From assembly GCA_011525625.1 (NCBI GenBank), contig WYAX01000012.1:62001-126000 (forward strand): a stretch of DNA of 64,000 nt. The letters are read 5' to 3'. This document shows positions 17,631 to 25,996 of the stretch, piece after piece. The translations under genes and the position numbers were made by a program. The DNA is from Nitrospira defluvii (GTDB lineage: Bacteria; Nitrospirota; Nitrospiria; Nitrospirales; Nitrospiraceae). Numbering within the stretch: the stretch's first letter is position 1; the number at the start of each line of letters is the position of its first letter. The notes beneath the pieces are model-generated. The model ran no database searches. It saw nothing but the letters and a program-made list of their open reading frames with translations, and had not been told where the DNA came from.

Positions 17631-18308
17631 TCAGATTCGTTGTTTGGCCTGAGCAAAGATGCGGTGAAACATCGGTCGAGTGAGTGTGCCCGTGAAGGTG
17701 TTTTGCTGGCTTGGATGATAGGAACCGATCAGCGTTACACCCCAAGGCATGGTGTAGACGGCTCCGTGACTAAATTTGGGCAGCGGGGCTGGTAAGTGGT
17801 GCCCCAATTTACGGGTAGCCTTGAGGTAATGGTCGAACGCGATCTTGCCTAGGGCAACGACCACGCGCACGGACTTCAATAGCTGCAATTCCCTCAGAAC
17901 GAACGGCCGGCAGGCGGTAAACTCGTCGGGGGTTGGTTTGTTGGCCGGCGGCGCGCATCGGACGGTTGCGCCGATATAGCAGTCCGTGAGTGTGAGGCCG
18001 TCCTGCGCATGTGTGGATGAGGCCTGGTTGGCGAACCCGAAGTGATGCAACGCCTCATAGAGCCAATCCCCGCTTCGATCCCCCGTGAAGACACGTCCTG
18101 TTCGGTTCCCTCCATGTGCGGCCGGTGCAAGCCCCAGGATGTAGAATCGAGCGTTCGGATCCCCAAATCCAGGAATGGGCTTTCCCCAGTAGGTCCAATC
18201 GCGGAACTGACGTCGCTTGGTCTCGGCGACGGCTTGGCGATAGGCGACTAATCGGGTGCACTGGGTGCATGCGACAATGTCGGCATTCAGCATTTGGAGC
18301 GTAGACAT
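17631..18308 (-). CDS. Family-5 uracil-DNA glycosylase (UdgB)
   Basis: DNA-repair enzyme of 225 residues removing uracil, and possibly hypoxanthine, from DNA. Motif GLAPAAHGGNRTGR (59-72) is typical of family-5 UDGs, in which the usual catalytic Asp/Asn is absent. The C-terminal GSYHPSQQN is the HPS motif. Four Cys (CTQC at 14-17, and two in the TVRCAPP...ACRPF segment) fit the family Fe-S cluster. The start at 18308 agrees with family N-termini and lies 8 nt after a TACACT box, so it appears leaderless; the frame to 18368 is rejected. Confidence 0.88.
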   Translation of the reverse strand: MSTLQMLNADIVACTQCTRLVAYRQAVAETKRRQFRDWTYWGKPIPGFGDPNARFYILGLAPAAHGGNRTGRVFTGDRSGDWLYEALHHFGFANQASSTHAQDGLTLTDCYIGATVRCAPPANKPTPDEFTACRPFVLRELQLLKSVRVVVALGKIAFDHYLKATRKLGHHLPAPLPKFSHGAVYTMPWGVTLIGSYHPSQQNTFTGTLTRPMFHRIFAQAKQRI

Positions 18309-18316
18309 CGAAACGG

Positions 18317-18346
18317 AGTGTAACAAAACCAGGAGTTCCTTGTCCC
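18317..18346 (-). promoter_or_regulatory. Promoter of udgB, probably leaderless
   Basis: Minus strand: GGGACA, 18-bp spacer, TACACT, then 8 nt to the ATG. Its -35 occupies nearly the same bases as the -35 of the divergent promoter at 18340-18368. Confidence 0.45.
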
Positions 18347-18368
18347 TCGACAAGCTTGTTGATAGCAT
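18340..18368 (+). promoter_or_regulatory. Sigma70-type promoter of lytic transglycosylase
   Basis: TTGTCC, 17-bp spacer, TAGCAT. Predicted +1 near 18375 and a leader of about 28 nt. The -35 is shared back to back with the udgB promoter. Confidence 0.5.
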
Positions 18369-18402
18369 GGGCGCTCAAGTGTGACGAAAGGATCAGTTCG
18401 GT

Positions 18403-19482
18403 ATGCGGAACAATGATTGGGGACTTCGGGCCGGTATCGTCGGCGTGACCCTGTTGCTTGGGCTGGCCCCCTTATTTGCAGAAATGTCCGTGGATTCCAA
18501 AAGTGCCGCGCCGCCTCCGTCGAAAACTCATGACGAGCAGCCTGCGCCGGCGACTGATTCCTCATCAGCGCCCCAGACCAATGAAACGGACATCGCTCCG
18601 GAGCTCGAGGACCGGCTTGTCATTCTTCCTGAAATCAAACGGGAGGGAGAGCGCTTCTTTTTGAGTTCCTTCAAGTTGCCCGATAAATTGACCTTCGCCG
18701 GGCAATCGATTCCGTTGGACAATTGGCAGGTGCGGGAACGGATCGAATACGAGTTCTATCAATTCCTCGAGGACCAGGGTGAGAGCATCATTCTTGCGAA
18801 ACGCACTGGGCGATGTTTTGCGCCGGCCGAGAAACAGTTGGCGGAAGCAGGACTGCCCGATGATTTGAAATACATGCTGCTGGTCGAAAGTAAGTGCATT
18901 GCGGCAGCCTATTCCCGCGCGAAGGCGTCGGGCCCCTGGCAGTTCATTAATTCGACGGGGCGGCGCTACAAATTGCACAACGAGCGGTGGCTCGATGAAC
19001 GGCGTAATCTTGAGATGTCCACCGAAGCCGCCATTAAGTATCTCCGTTATCTGCGGGATTTATATCAGGGCGATTGGTTTCTCGCGATGGCCTCATACAA
19101 TGCCGGTGAAGACCGGGTGCGCAAGTTAATCAAGGAGCAGAACGTCAAGGACTACTGGCGCATGCATGGTCCGCGCGAGACCATGCGTTATGTCGCGCGC
19201 ATCATTGCGGCCAAAGAAATCTATTCCCAGCCGGAAAAGTATCTGGGGCTCACGAAGAAGGATCTGTATCCTCCTCTCGAAACGGAAACGGTGACGGTAA
19301 CGATCAAGGAAGCGCAGCGGCGACTCACCTCGATCGCCGAGGAATATGGAACGTACTTTCTGGAATTGAAAATGTTGAACCCGGAGTTCACCAAGGATTA
19401 CTTGCCAAAGGGCACGTATCAGGTTAAGGTGCCACGGCAAACCTGTCCCAATCGTTGTTTCAAGCAAGACAAGCTCCCCTAG
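18403..19482 (+). CDS. MltD-like lytic transglycosylase with LysM-like tail
   Basis: Periplasmic murein-cleaving enzyme of 359 residues. A signal peptide (about 1-27) is followed by a Pro/Ser/Thr-rich linker (30-65) and an SLT domain (about 145-260). The catalytic glutamate is E162 in LLVESKC, followed by ASGPWQFINSTGRRY and MASYNAGEDRVR, all typical of MltD-type enzymes. A C-terminal region (about 300-350, with AEEYGTYFLELKMLNP) resembles a LysM peptidoglycan-binding repeat. No lipobox is seen, so it is probably soluble or signal-anchored. Monocistronic or followed closely by the glycerate kinase. Confidence 0.88.
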   Translation: MRNNDWGLRAGIVGVTLLLGLAPLFAEMSVDSKSAAPPPSKTHDEQPAPATDSSSAPQTNETDIAPELEDRLVILPEIKREGERFFLSSFKLPDKLTFAGQSIPLDNWQVRERIEYEFYQFLEDQGESIILAKRTGRCFAPAEKQLAEAGLPDDLKYMLLVESKCIAAAYSRAKASGPWQFINSTGRRYKLHNERWLDERRNLEMSTEAAIKYLRYLRDLYQGDWFLAMASYNAGEDRVRKLIKEQNVKDYWRMHGPRETMRYVARIIAAKEIYSQPEKYLGLTKKDLYPPLETETVTVTIKEAQRRLTSIAEEYGTYFLELKMLNPEFTKDYLPKGTYQVKVPRQTCPNRCFKQDKLP

Positions 19483-19487
19483 TTCGC

Positions 19488-20828
19488 ATGATGCGTATCG
19501 GCGTCCCGCAGCCACGAGCCAAAGCCCTCCTCACAAGGCTCTTTCGGGCGGGATTGCAGGCGGTCGATCCTTACGAGGCCGTATGCCGGCAGGTTCGAAT
19601 CCGCCGCGACCAACTGATCATCGGTTCGCATCACTACTCCCTCGCACGGATACCACGAATCGTCGTCGTCGGTGCCGGAAAGGCGTCGGCGCGAATGGCC
19701 CAAGCGCTTGAACACCAGCTGGGCGCACGGATCGACACCGGTTTGGTGGTCGTCAAATATGGACATGCCGCTCCGACCCGCACCATTCGCATCGTGGAGG
19801 CCGGGCATCCGATCCCTGACGCCGCCGGTCTGGAAGGCGGGCGCATGATTATGGAGCTAGTGCAGACCTTGACGTCAGCCGATCTCCTGATCGTCCTTCT
19901 GTCCGGCGGGGCATCAAGCCTCCTCCCAGGACCGGTGTCCGGCATCACTCTACAAGACAAACAACAGACAACAAAATTGCTGCTCCGATCCGGAGCTACA
20001 ATTCAGGAAATCAACGCAGTCCGCAAACACCTGTCTTCCATCAAGGGCGGCCAGCTTGCGGCTGCGACTAGGGCGCGCGTGGCGAGCGTGATCTTGTCGG
20101 ACGTCATTGGGAACGATTTGGGGACGATTGGGTCGGGGCCAACGGCTCCCGATGCGACGACGTTTCAGGATGCCTGGGGCATTGTCGAGCGGTACGGGGT
20201 CTCCCGCAGAATTCCTCTGTCGGTGCGTCGCCACTTGGAATCGGGTGTGAAGCGGGGCGTTCCTGAGACGCCGAAGCCACGAGCGCGACTGTTTCGGCGG
20301 GTAGACAATGTTTTGATCGGCGACAACCGGGCGGCAGTCGACGCCGTGGCGGAGACGGCGCAACGGGAAGGGCTACACGTGCTGGTTCTTGCCACAACCC
20401 TCACAGGCGAAGCGCGGGAGCTTGCCAGATTCTTCGGTGCGATGGCCCGTGAAATCGCCGCAGAGGGGCGTCCGATCAGTCGTCCATGTTGCGTGATTGC
20501 AGGGGGCGAGCCAACCGTGACGATCCGCGGCGAGGGCACGGGGGGAAGAGCACAAGAGTTTGCGCTAGCCGCAGCAGCTGAGGTCGCTGGACTGCCGGAG
20601 ATGTGGGTCGCCGGGTTCGCGACGGATGGAACCGACGGGCCGACCTCGGTGGCCGGCGCCGTTGTCGACGGGCACACTGTTGTTCGAGCACAGCGCAAGA
20701 AACAGAATCTCGCAAAAGCGCTTCAGGAAAACGATGCTCATCCGTTCTTTGAAGCCCTCCACGGTCATATTGTGACCGGGCCGACGGGAACCAATGTGAA
20801 CGACCTTTACCTCCTCCTCGCACTCTAG
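19488..20828 (+). CDS. Glycerate 2-kinase (GckA/TtuD type)
   Basis: ATP-dependent kinase, probably phosphorylating D-glycerate to 2-phosphoglycerate. It has about 446 residues with the N-terminal glycerate-kinase domain (VVVGAGKASARMAQ, LLSGGASSLLPGP, SDVIGNDLGTIGSGPTAPD) and the C-terminal MOFRL domain (GGEPTVTIRGEGTGGRAQEF, FATDGTDGPT). The start is uncertain between tandem ATGs at 19488 and 19491; no ribosome-binding site is visible and the gene begins 5 bp after the transglycosylase stop. It is next to a PEP-synthase-like gene. The product 2-phosphoglycerate feeds PEP through enolase, but the functional link is only suggestive. Confidence 0.85.
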   Translation: MMRIGVPQPRAKALLTRLFRAGLQAVDPYEAVCRQVRIRRDQLIIGSHHYSLARIPRIVVVGAGKASARMAQALEHQLGARIDTGLVVVKYGHAAPTRTIRIVEAGHPIPDAAGLEGGRMIMELVQTLTSADLLIVLLSGGASSLLPGPVSGITLQDKQQTTKLLLRSGATIQEINAVRKHLSSIKGGQLAAATRARVASVILSDVIGNDLGTIGSGPTAPDATTFQDAWGIVERYGVSRRIPLSVRRHLESGVKRGVPETPKPRARLFRRVDNVLIGDNRAAVDAVAETAQREGLHVLVLATTLTGEARELARFFGAMAREIAAEGRPISRPCCVIAGGEPTVTIRGEGTGGRAQEFALAAAAEVAGLPEMWVAGFATDGTDGPTSVAGAVVDGHTVVRAQRKKQNLAKALQENDAHPFFEALHGHIVTGPTGTNVNDLYLLLAL

Positions 20829-20835
20829 CTACTAT
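20807..20835 (+). promoter_or_regulatory. Possible leaderless promoter of 20844 gene
   Basis: TTACCT, 17-bp spacer, TACTAT, then 8 nt to ATG 20844. It lies across the end of the glycerate kinase gene; +1 would be about 2 nt before the start codon. Confidence 0.35.
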
Positions 20836-20843
20836 TCCGATCC

Positions 20844-23474
20844 ATGACAGATCCATTTCTGCTTCCGTTGGAGCACAGCTCCGAGTCGCGTCTTGTCGGG
20901 GGGAAGGCTGCGGGTCTGAGAGCGCTGCATGCCGCAGGATTTGCAGTGCCTCGAGGGCTGTGTGTGACCACGGCCCTCTATGACCACTGTCTGAGTGCGG
21001 CCGGAATCGATGGAACCGCCGAGTGGCAGGCTCTGTTGCGTGCTCCTGCTGAACAGCGAGCGCTGGCGCGAGCCCGCATGCACCATCACCTGACGACGGT
21101 CACATGGCCGCCGGAATTCAGGCACGATCTGGAGTCGCGGCTTGTCGAGCTGAGTCCTGACGCTGAGACGCAATGGGCGGTGCGGTCATCCGCGACCAAC
21201 GAGGACGCCGACCATGCGAGTGCGGCTGGCCTTTATACCACCTTCCTGGGACTGCCGACTGCGGACGTGCCGCACGCGATTCGAGACTGTTGGGTGTCGA
21301 TGTGGGAAGAGCGGGTTCTGCAGTACCTGTTGCGTGTCGAAGGGGAGTCCTCCTGTCCCGCGATGGCGGTGGTGATTCAACCCATGGTGCATGCGGTGGC
21401 CGCAGGCGTGGCCTATTCAATTCATCCTGTCACGGGACGAACCTCTCAGGTGTTCATCAACGCAGTACCTGGCCTTGCGTCCGCCCTGGTCGGTGGTGAG
21501 GTCGTGCCTGACCAGTACATGGTTGAGATGGATGAGGAGCTGTGCCGGCCGATGCGGATACGCCGCCGTCAGCTAGCCCGCAAGCAACAGAAATTGATGA
21601 CCACTTCGCATGGAGTGCGCGCTGAGCCGATCCCCGAGGCGGCACAACAGCAGGCCTCGATAGCGGACGGACAATTATATGAACTGGCGCAACTTTCCAA
21701 GCAGGTGGAGCAGGCCTTCGGTCACCCGATCGATCTCGAATGGGCCTGGGATGCCCAACGATTGTGGGTGCTCCAGGCGCGTCCGATTACCGGAGTGCGG
21801 CCGCTGTCGACCCTGACCGATGACGAATGCGAGTGGACGCGCGCAAATTTGAAGGAAACGATGCCGGACTTGCCGAGTCCGCTCGGCCTGTCATTTCTTA
21901 AACGATTCATGGATGCCTACATCATCGGGCCCTACCGGCGACTCGGTTGTACGGTGCCTGATGGGCTCAGCTCGGTTCGGGTGCTGCACGGTCGTCCGTA
22001 CCTCAATGTCACGTTGTTTTACACCCTGGTCTCGCAACTCCATGGCAACCCGGCCTTCTTGACCGAACAGATGGGCGGGGAGCCCCTGACGTTCACTCCA
22101 CGGGTGCGGACGCTGGGAGCGGTCGCGCTGCTCCGCGCGGGCTTGGCGATCATGCGGGAATGGCGAAGGGTCGTGCGAGAGGGACCGCCCACCTTCGAAG
22201 CGATGAAAGCCATGGCGGAGACGTATCGGTCCGAGTCTGTTCAGCATGTCTCAGTGGGCGAATTGAGAGACACGCTCGATATCCTGGGCCGCTGGCTTGA
22301 TGCGCACGAATTGACCTTTGGAATTGCCGGTGGGGTCGCGCAGAGCCTTCAGGCCATGGGCACGTTTCTCCCGGAATGGCTTGGGTCGGATTGGCGGGAG
22401 CTGCTCAATGCGTCGCTGCAAGGTCAGGGGACGGTGATCAGCGCCCAACAGATCGTGCGTTTGGCCGAATTGGCAGAGCTTGCTTTCCTTGAAGAGCCGG
22501 TGCGGCGGTGGTTTCTGGATGAGGGGTGGACAGCGGCGAGATTTCCAGAACCACTTGCAGGAACCACCTTTCTGCGGCGATTTGAGCAATACCTGGCCGA
22601 GTATGGGCACCGCGCGGTGGGAGAATCGGACATCATGTCTCCGCGAATGGCCGAGCAACCCGAAGCCGTCTTGAGTGTGATACGAACGCAGGTGCGGACA
22701 GGGGACGTGAAGCGACCGACGGACATTCTTTCTCGACAAGCCACACAACGGCGCGATGCGCTTGCGGAGATCACGCGACGATTCGGCTGGCGACGGCACC
22801 GGTGGGGTATCTTTCGTTGGTGGCATCGGCGGCTCACGCGATTTTGCGTGCTGCGAGAAGCGAATCGCCATCATCTTATGTATTACTCTCTGGCCGTACG
22901 ACGGTTGTTGTTTCGACTGGGTGAACGGATGGTGGAGCGGGGAGTGTTGGCGATGCCGGATGACATTTTTTATCTCACGATGGATGAACAAAGGGCATTG
23001 AGCAACGGAGACCAGCACAATTGGCAGGGGCTTGTCCGCGAGCGGCGGGAGGAACGGGCACGAAACGTACAGCTGCAGGTACCGGACACGATTCGAGATT
23101 GGGAGTCTCTCGTACAGGAGGATTCTCCCTGTACCGGCTCGGGAGGCGAGGGGTCGCTGAGGGGCATTCCGATCAGTGCCGGAGAGTTCACCGGCCCCGT
23201 TCGTATTGTCCGTTCCACGGCAGACTGGGGACGGGTGAGTCCGGGTGATATTCTGGTGGTTCCGGTGATCGATCCGGGTATGGCGCCATTGTTTGGAATG
23301 GCGGGTGGTTTGATTGCGGAGATGGGGGGAACGCTCTCACACGGGGCGATTATTGCCCGAGAATACGGGCTTCCGGTCCTGGTGAATGTGCCCTATGCCA
23401 CCAGCCTGCTGCGCGAAAATGAACAGGTCACCATCGTCAGCTCGACGGGTACGGTCCGCCGAGTGGTCCCTTGA
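20844..23474 (+). CDS. PEP synthase/rifampicin phosphotransferase-like dikinase
   Basis: Three-part protein of 876 residues: an N-terminal PEP/pyruvate-dikinase ATP-grasp domain (about 1-315, LVGGKAAGLRAL..., WAVRSSATNEDADHASAAG, ...LEWAWDAQRLWVLQARPITG), a long central region (about 330-760) and a C-terminal phosphohistidine swivelling domain with H833 in GGTLSHGAIIAREYGLPVL. The order, the length and the absence of the large TIM-barrel PEP/pyruvate domain match rifampicin phosphotransferase-type enzymes better than true PEP synthase. It therefore probably moves phosphate from ATP through His833 to an unknown acceptor. Homology to antibiotic-inactivating enzymes does not prove that function. 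Promoter and start suggest a leaderless message. Confidence 0.75.
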   Translation: MTDPFLLPLEHSSESRLVGGKAAGLRALHAAGFAVPRGLCVTTALYDHCLSAAGIDGTAEWQALLRAPAEQRALARARMHHHLTTVTWPPEFRHDLESRLVELSPDAETQWAVRSSATNEDADHASAAGLYTTFLGLPTADVPHAIRDCWVSMWEERVLQYLLRVEGESSCPAMAVVIQPMVHAVAAGVAYSIHPVTGRTSQVFINAVPGLASALVGGEVVPDQYMVEMDEELCRPMRIRRRQLARKQQKLMTTSHGVRAEPIPEAAQQQASIADGQLYELAQLSKQVEQAFGHPIDLEWAWDAQRLWVLQARPITGVRPLSTLTDDECEWTRANLKETMPDLPSPLGLSFLKRFMDAYIIGPYRRLGCTVPDGLSSVRVLHGRPYLNVTLFYTLVSQLHGNPAFLTEQMGGEPLTFTPRVRTLGAVALLRAGLAIMREWRRVVREGPPTFEAMKAMAETYRSESVQHVSVGELRDTLDILGRWLDAHELTFGIAGGVAQSLQAMGTFLPEWLGSDWRELLNASLQGQGTVISAQQIVRLAELAELAFLEEPVRRWFLDEGWTAARFPEPLAGTTFLRRFEQYLAEYGHRAVGESDIMSPRMAEQPEAVLSVIRTQVRTGDVKRPTDILSRQATQRRDALAEITRRFGWRRHRWGIFRWWHRRLTRFCVLREANRHHLMYYSLAVRRLLFRLGERMVERGVLAMPDDIFYLTMDEQRALSNGDQHNWQGLVRERREERARNVQLQVPDTIRDWESLVQEDSPCTGSGGEGSLRGIPISAGEFTGPVRIVRSTADWGRVSPGDILVVPVIDPGMAPLFGMAGGLIAEMGGTLSHGAIIAREYGLPVLVNVPYATSLLRENEQVTIVSSTGTVRRVVP

Positions 23475-23499
23475 CGTTTCGTTGGGTTTTTCGTACTCT
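23471..23499 (+). promoter_or_regulatory. Sigma70-type promoter of rmuC
   Basis: TTGACG, 17-bp spacer, TACTCT; the -35 contains the stop codon of the preceding gene. Predicted +1 near 23506, leader about 64 nt. Confidence 0.5.
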
Positions 23500-23569
23500 C
23501 CACGCAATTTCCCTACAACAGGTTGCCAGGCAGAGTGCCAGAGTTCCGGTGTGCTCGTAGGGAAGCTCC

Positions 23570-24979
23570 ATGATTGATCTCACCTCCACAACGTTCGCTG
23601 CAGGAGCTGTTACCGGTCTTGGGATAGGGGCGTTGAGCGCCGGCTGGTGGGTGACGGTTCGCGCGCACTCACGCGCTCAGGCGCAATTGCTTGAAAGCCG
23701 GGAGCGGGCGCAGCGGGCCGATACCATGGCGGCGACGCTCCAGGAGCGCGTCGAACAGCAACAGTCCGAACTGGGGCAATTGCGTCACGCATTGACGGAG
23801 TCTCAGGTGGGTCGAACGCGGGCGGAAACACGCATAGAGGCGCTCTCCCATAGCGTGGAGGATCAGCAATCATTGCTGGCGAAGGCGCGTCAGGAGCTGC
23901 ACGAATCCTTTGAGGCCTTATCCGGACAAGCCTTGAAACAGAATAACGAGGCGTTCCTCAACCTTGCCAAGACCTCATTCGAAACCCTGCAGGCCGAGGC
24001 CAGAGGCGAGTTATCCCAACGTCATCAAGCCATCGACGATTTGGTGAAGCCGTTGGAGGAGTCGCTCCAACGGTACCGTGAACAACTGCAGCAGGCAGAG
24101 CTGGTGCGCCAGCGGGAATATGGCGGGCTGGATCAGCAATTGAAATTCATGGCCGAATCCCATCAACGGCTCCAGCACGAAACCAGCAATCTCGTGAAAG
24201 CGTTACGCGCGCCGGCCGTGCGGGGGCGATGGGGGGAAATGACGCTTCGCCGTGTGGCTGAGTTGGCCGGCATGGTGATGCATTGCGATTTCGCGGAGCA
24301 AGATTCGGTCGGATCGGCGGAGGGGCTGCTTCGCCCGGACATGGTGGTGTATCTGCCTGGCGACCGGCAGATCGTGGTGGATGCGAAGACCGTGCTGGCG
24401 GCCTATCTGGATGCCTATGAGGCGCAAGATGACCAGCAGCGGCAGGCTCACTTGCGTCGTCACGCCGATCAGGTGCGCACCAGAATGGAGGCACTCAGTG
24501 TAAAGGCCTACTGGGCGCAATTTAAGCAGGCGCCTGAATTCGTCGTACTGTTTCTTCCCGGTGAGCAGTTTCTCGGCGCCGCGTTGGAGCAGAACCCCAC
24601 CTTGATCGAAGATGGGTTTGCCAGGGGAGTGGTGGTGGCGACACCGGCGACGCTGATGGCGTTGTTGCGCGCCGTGGCCTATGGGTGGAAGCAAGAGCAG
24701 CTGACTGAACATGCAGAGCAGGCGGGGCGGCTAGGGAGGGACCTCTATGAACGGGTGGCCGTCCTGACGGACCACCTCAACGACATTGGCCAGGCGCTTC
24801 GGAACAGTGTCGGGGCCTACAATAAGGCGGTCGGATCGCTGGAATCCAGGGTGCTGCCCGCGGCTAGAAAATTCAAAGACCTCGGGATATCATCTGAGAA
24901 GGACATTGCCGTGCTGGAAGCCGCCGAGGTTCAGCCGAGGAGCATGCTGCCCTGTGTGGCAGACGACATGAGGACGTGA
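23570..24979 (+). CDS. rmuC: DNA recombination protein RmuC
   Basis: RmuC-family protein of 469 residues that limits DNA inversions and rearrangements; a nuclease-like fold is presumed for the family. An N-terminal membrane segment (about 8-27) anchors a long coiled coil (about 30-200, rich in Gln/Glu/Arg). The RmuC core (about 205-430) follows: APAVRGRWGEMTLRRVAELAGM, DMVVYLPGDRQIVVDAKT, FVVLFLPGEQFLGAAL. AGGGAAGCTCC precedes the ATG. The 3' end overlaps the possible GTG start of the MazG-like gene. Confidence 0.92.
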   Translation: MIDLTSTTFAAGAVTGLGIGALSAGWWVTVRAHSRAQAQLLESRERAQRADTMAATLQERVEQQQSELGQLRHALTESQVGRTRAETRIEALSHSVEDQQSLLAKARQELHESFEALSGQALKQNNEAFLNLAKTSFETLQAEARGELSQRHQAIDDLVKPLEESLQRYREQLQQAELVRQREYGGLDQQLKFMAESHQRLQHETSNLVKALRAPAVRGRWGEMTLRRVAELAGMVMHCDFAEQDSVGSAEGLLRPDMVVYLPGDRQIVVDAKTVLAAYLDAYEAQDDQQRQAHLRRHADQVRTRMEALSVKAYWAQFKQAPEFVVLFLPGEQFLGAALEQNPTLIEDGFARGVVVATPATLMALLRAVAYGWKQEQLTEHAEQAGRLGRDLYERVAVLTDHLNDIGQALRNSVGAYNKAVGSLESRVLPAARKFKDLGISSEKDIAVLEAAEVQPRSMLPCVADDMRT

Positions 24980-24981
24980 GG

Positions 24982-25410
24982 ATGATAGACCCGCAGGCGA
25001 TGGTGGCCGAGTTCCACCGCAAATTCGATATTCCGGTCGGAGACCGGCCCGTGATTCCGGATGAGGCAGTCAGGCAATTGCGCGTGCGACTGATTCAAGA
25101 GGAATTTGACGAGTTGCAGGAGGCCATGGCTGCCAAGAATCTTCCGGCTGTGGCAAAGGAACTGGCCGACCTTTTGTATGTCGTGTATGGCACAGCCGTA
25201 TCCTATGGTGTGGATATGGATCCGGTATTTCGTGAAGTCCATCGATCGAACTTGAGCAAAGTCGGCGGCTACAAACGGGAGGACGGCAAGTGGGTGAAAC
25301 CCCCGACCTATTCGCCTGCGGACGTGGGGCCGTTGCTGGCCGGTCAGTCATCCGGGAACGCCGCTCCGCCCTCGCATGCGACGGTGGGCGTACAGGAGCC
25401 TGAAGCTTAG
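24982..25410 (+). CDS. MazG-like nucleotide pyrophosphohydrolase
   Basis: All-alpha NTP pyrophosphatase of about 142 residues. It shows the metal-binding pattern EEFDELQEAM followed by KELADLLYVVYGTAVSYGVD. These match the single-domain MazG/phosphoribosyl-ATP-pyrophosphatase-like proteins thought to hydrolyse non-canonical NTPs. The tail after residue 115 is Pro/Ser/Ala-rich and probably disordered. The ATG at 24982 has AGGA 7 nt upstream; a GTG at 24976 overlapping the rmuC stop is the alternative. Co-transcription with rmuC suggests genome maintenance. Confidence 0.82.
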   Translation: MIDPQAMVAEFHRKFDIPVGDRPVIPDEAVRQLRVRLIQEEFDELQEAMAAKNLPAVAKELADLLYVVYGTAVSYGVDMDPVFREVHRSNLSKVGGYKREDGKWVKPPTYSPADVGPLLAGQSSGNAAPPSHATVGVQEPEA

Positions 25411-25411
25411 T

Positions 25412-25927
25412 ATGAAGGAACTGCATTGCCCGGCTTGCGGCACACCCTGCGTCAGAGTGATATCCGGGACGAGTCTCATCGAGAAGACGCTGAACCGGTT
25501 GTCCATCTTTCAGGTGCGGTGCCAGCTCTGCACGACCCGTTTTCAGGCGCGCAGGCCGGGAAACCGAGTGACATCCCAGGCGTTTGACCGGCGTGAGTAC
25601 CGGCGCCTTCCGGCGAACTTTGCGGCCACGCTGATACTGGATCGGCCGGCGGCCGGCGGTTTCGTCACCGATATTTCGATGGGGGGCTGTGCCCTGCAGG
25701 CAACGACAACGCTGACACGAGGGACGTTTGTGAAGTTCGTGTTGCACGGCCCGTTGGGCCAAGCGGATATCAAGGTGGATTCTGCGATGATTTGTTCGGT
25801 TCAACCCCAGTCGGTCGGCGTGAAATTTTTGGAGTTTGACACGGAAGACAAGCAACGCATGGGTCAGTTGATTCTGGAACTGCTCGCCGACCAGCAAGCC
25901 CCCCCTCGCATCAGCTCGCGCAGCTGA
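25412..25927 (+). CDS. PilZ-domain protein with zinc ribbon
   Basis: Protein of 171 residues. An N-terminal four-Cys ribbon (CPAC at 6-9, further Cys near 13 and CQLC near 37) precedes a PilZ domain (about 60-160). The cyclic-di-GMP contacts are visible as RREYRRLP (RxxxR) and DISMGGCAL (DxSxxG). Such proteins act as c-di-GMP receptors controlling motility, attachment or polysaccharide. It follows the MazG-like gene by 1 bp and is probably co-transcribed. The start was moved from 25376 to 25412 because only this removes overlap and places the ribbon at the N-terminus. Confidence 0.82.
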   Translation: MKELHCPACGTPCVRVISGTSLIEKTLNRLSIFQVRCQLCTTRFQARRPGNRVTSQAFDRREYRRLPANFAATLILDRPAAGGFVTDISMGGCALQATTTLTRGTFVKFVLHGPLGQADIKVDSAMICSVQPQSVGVKFLEFDTEDKQRMGQLILELLADQQAPPRISSRS

Positions 25928-25996
25928 CAACTCCTCCGCCACTGCTCCGGAATGATCTTCGTCGCTGTTCTGCCGACGTTGCGATGTCGTGCGTCG

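Noticed and set aside
20844..23474. Direct call as a rifampicin-resistance gene
   Set aside because: Only domain order and length suggest it; the middle domain, which decides the substrate, cannot be matched by eye.
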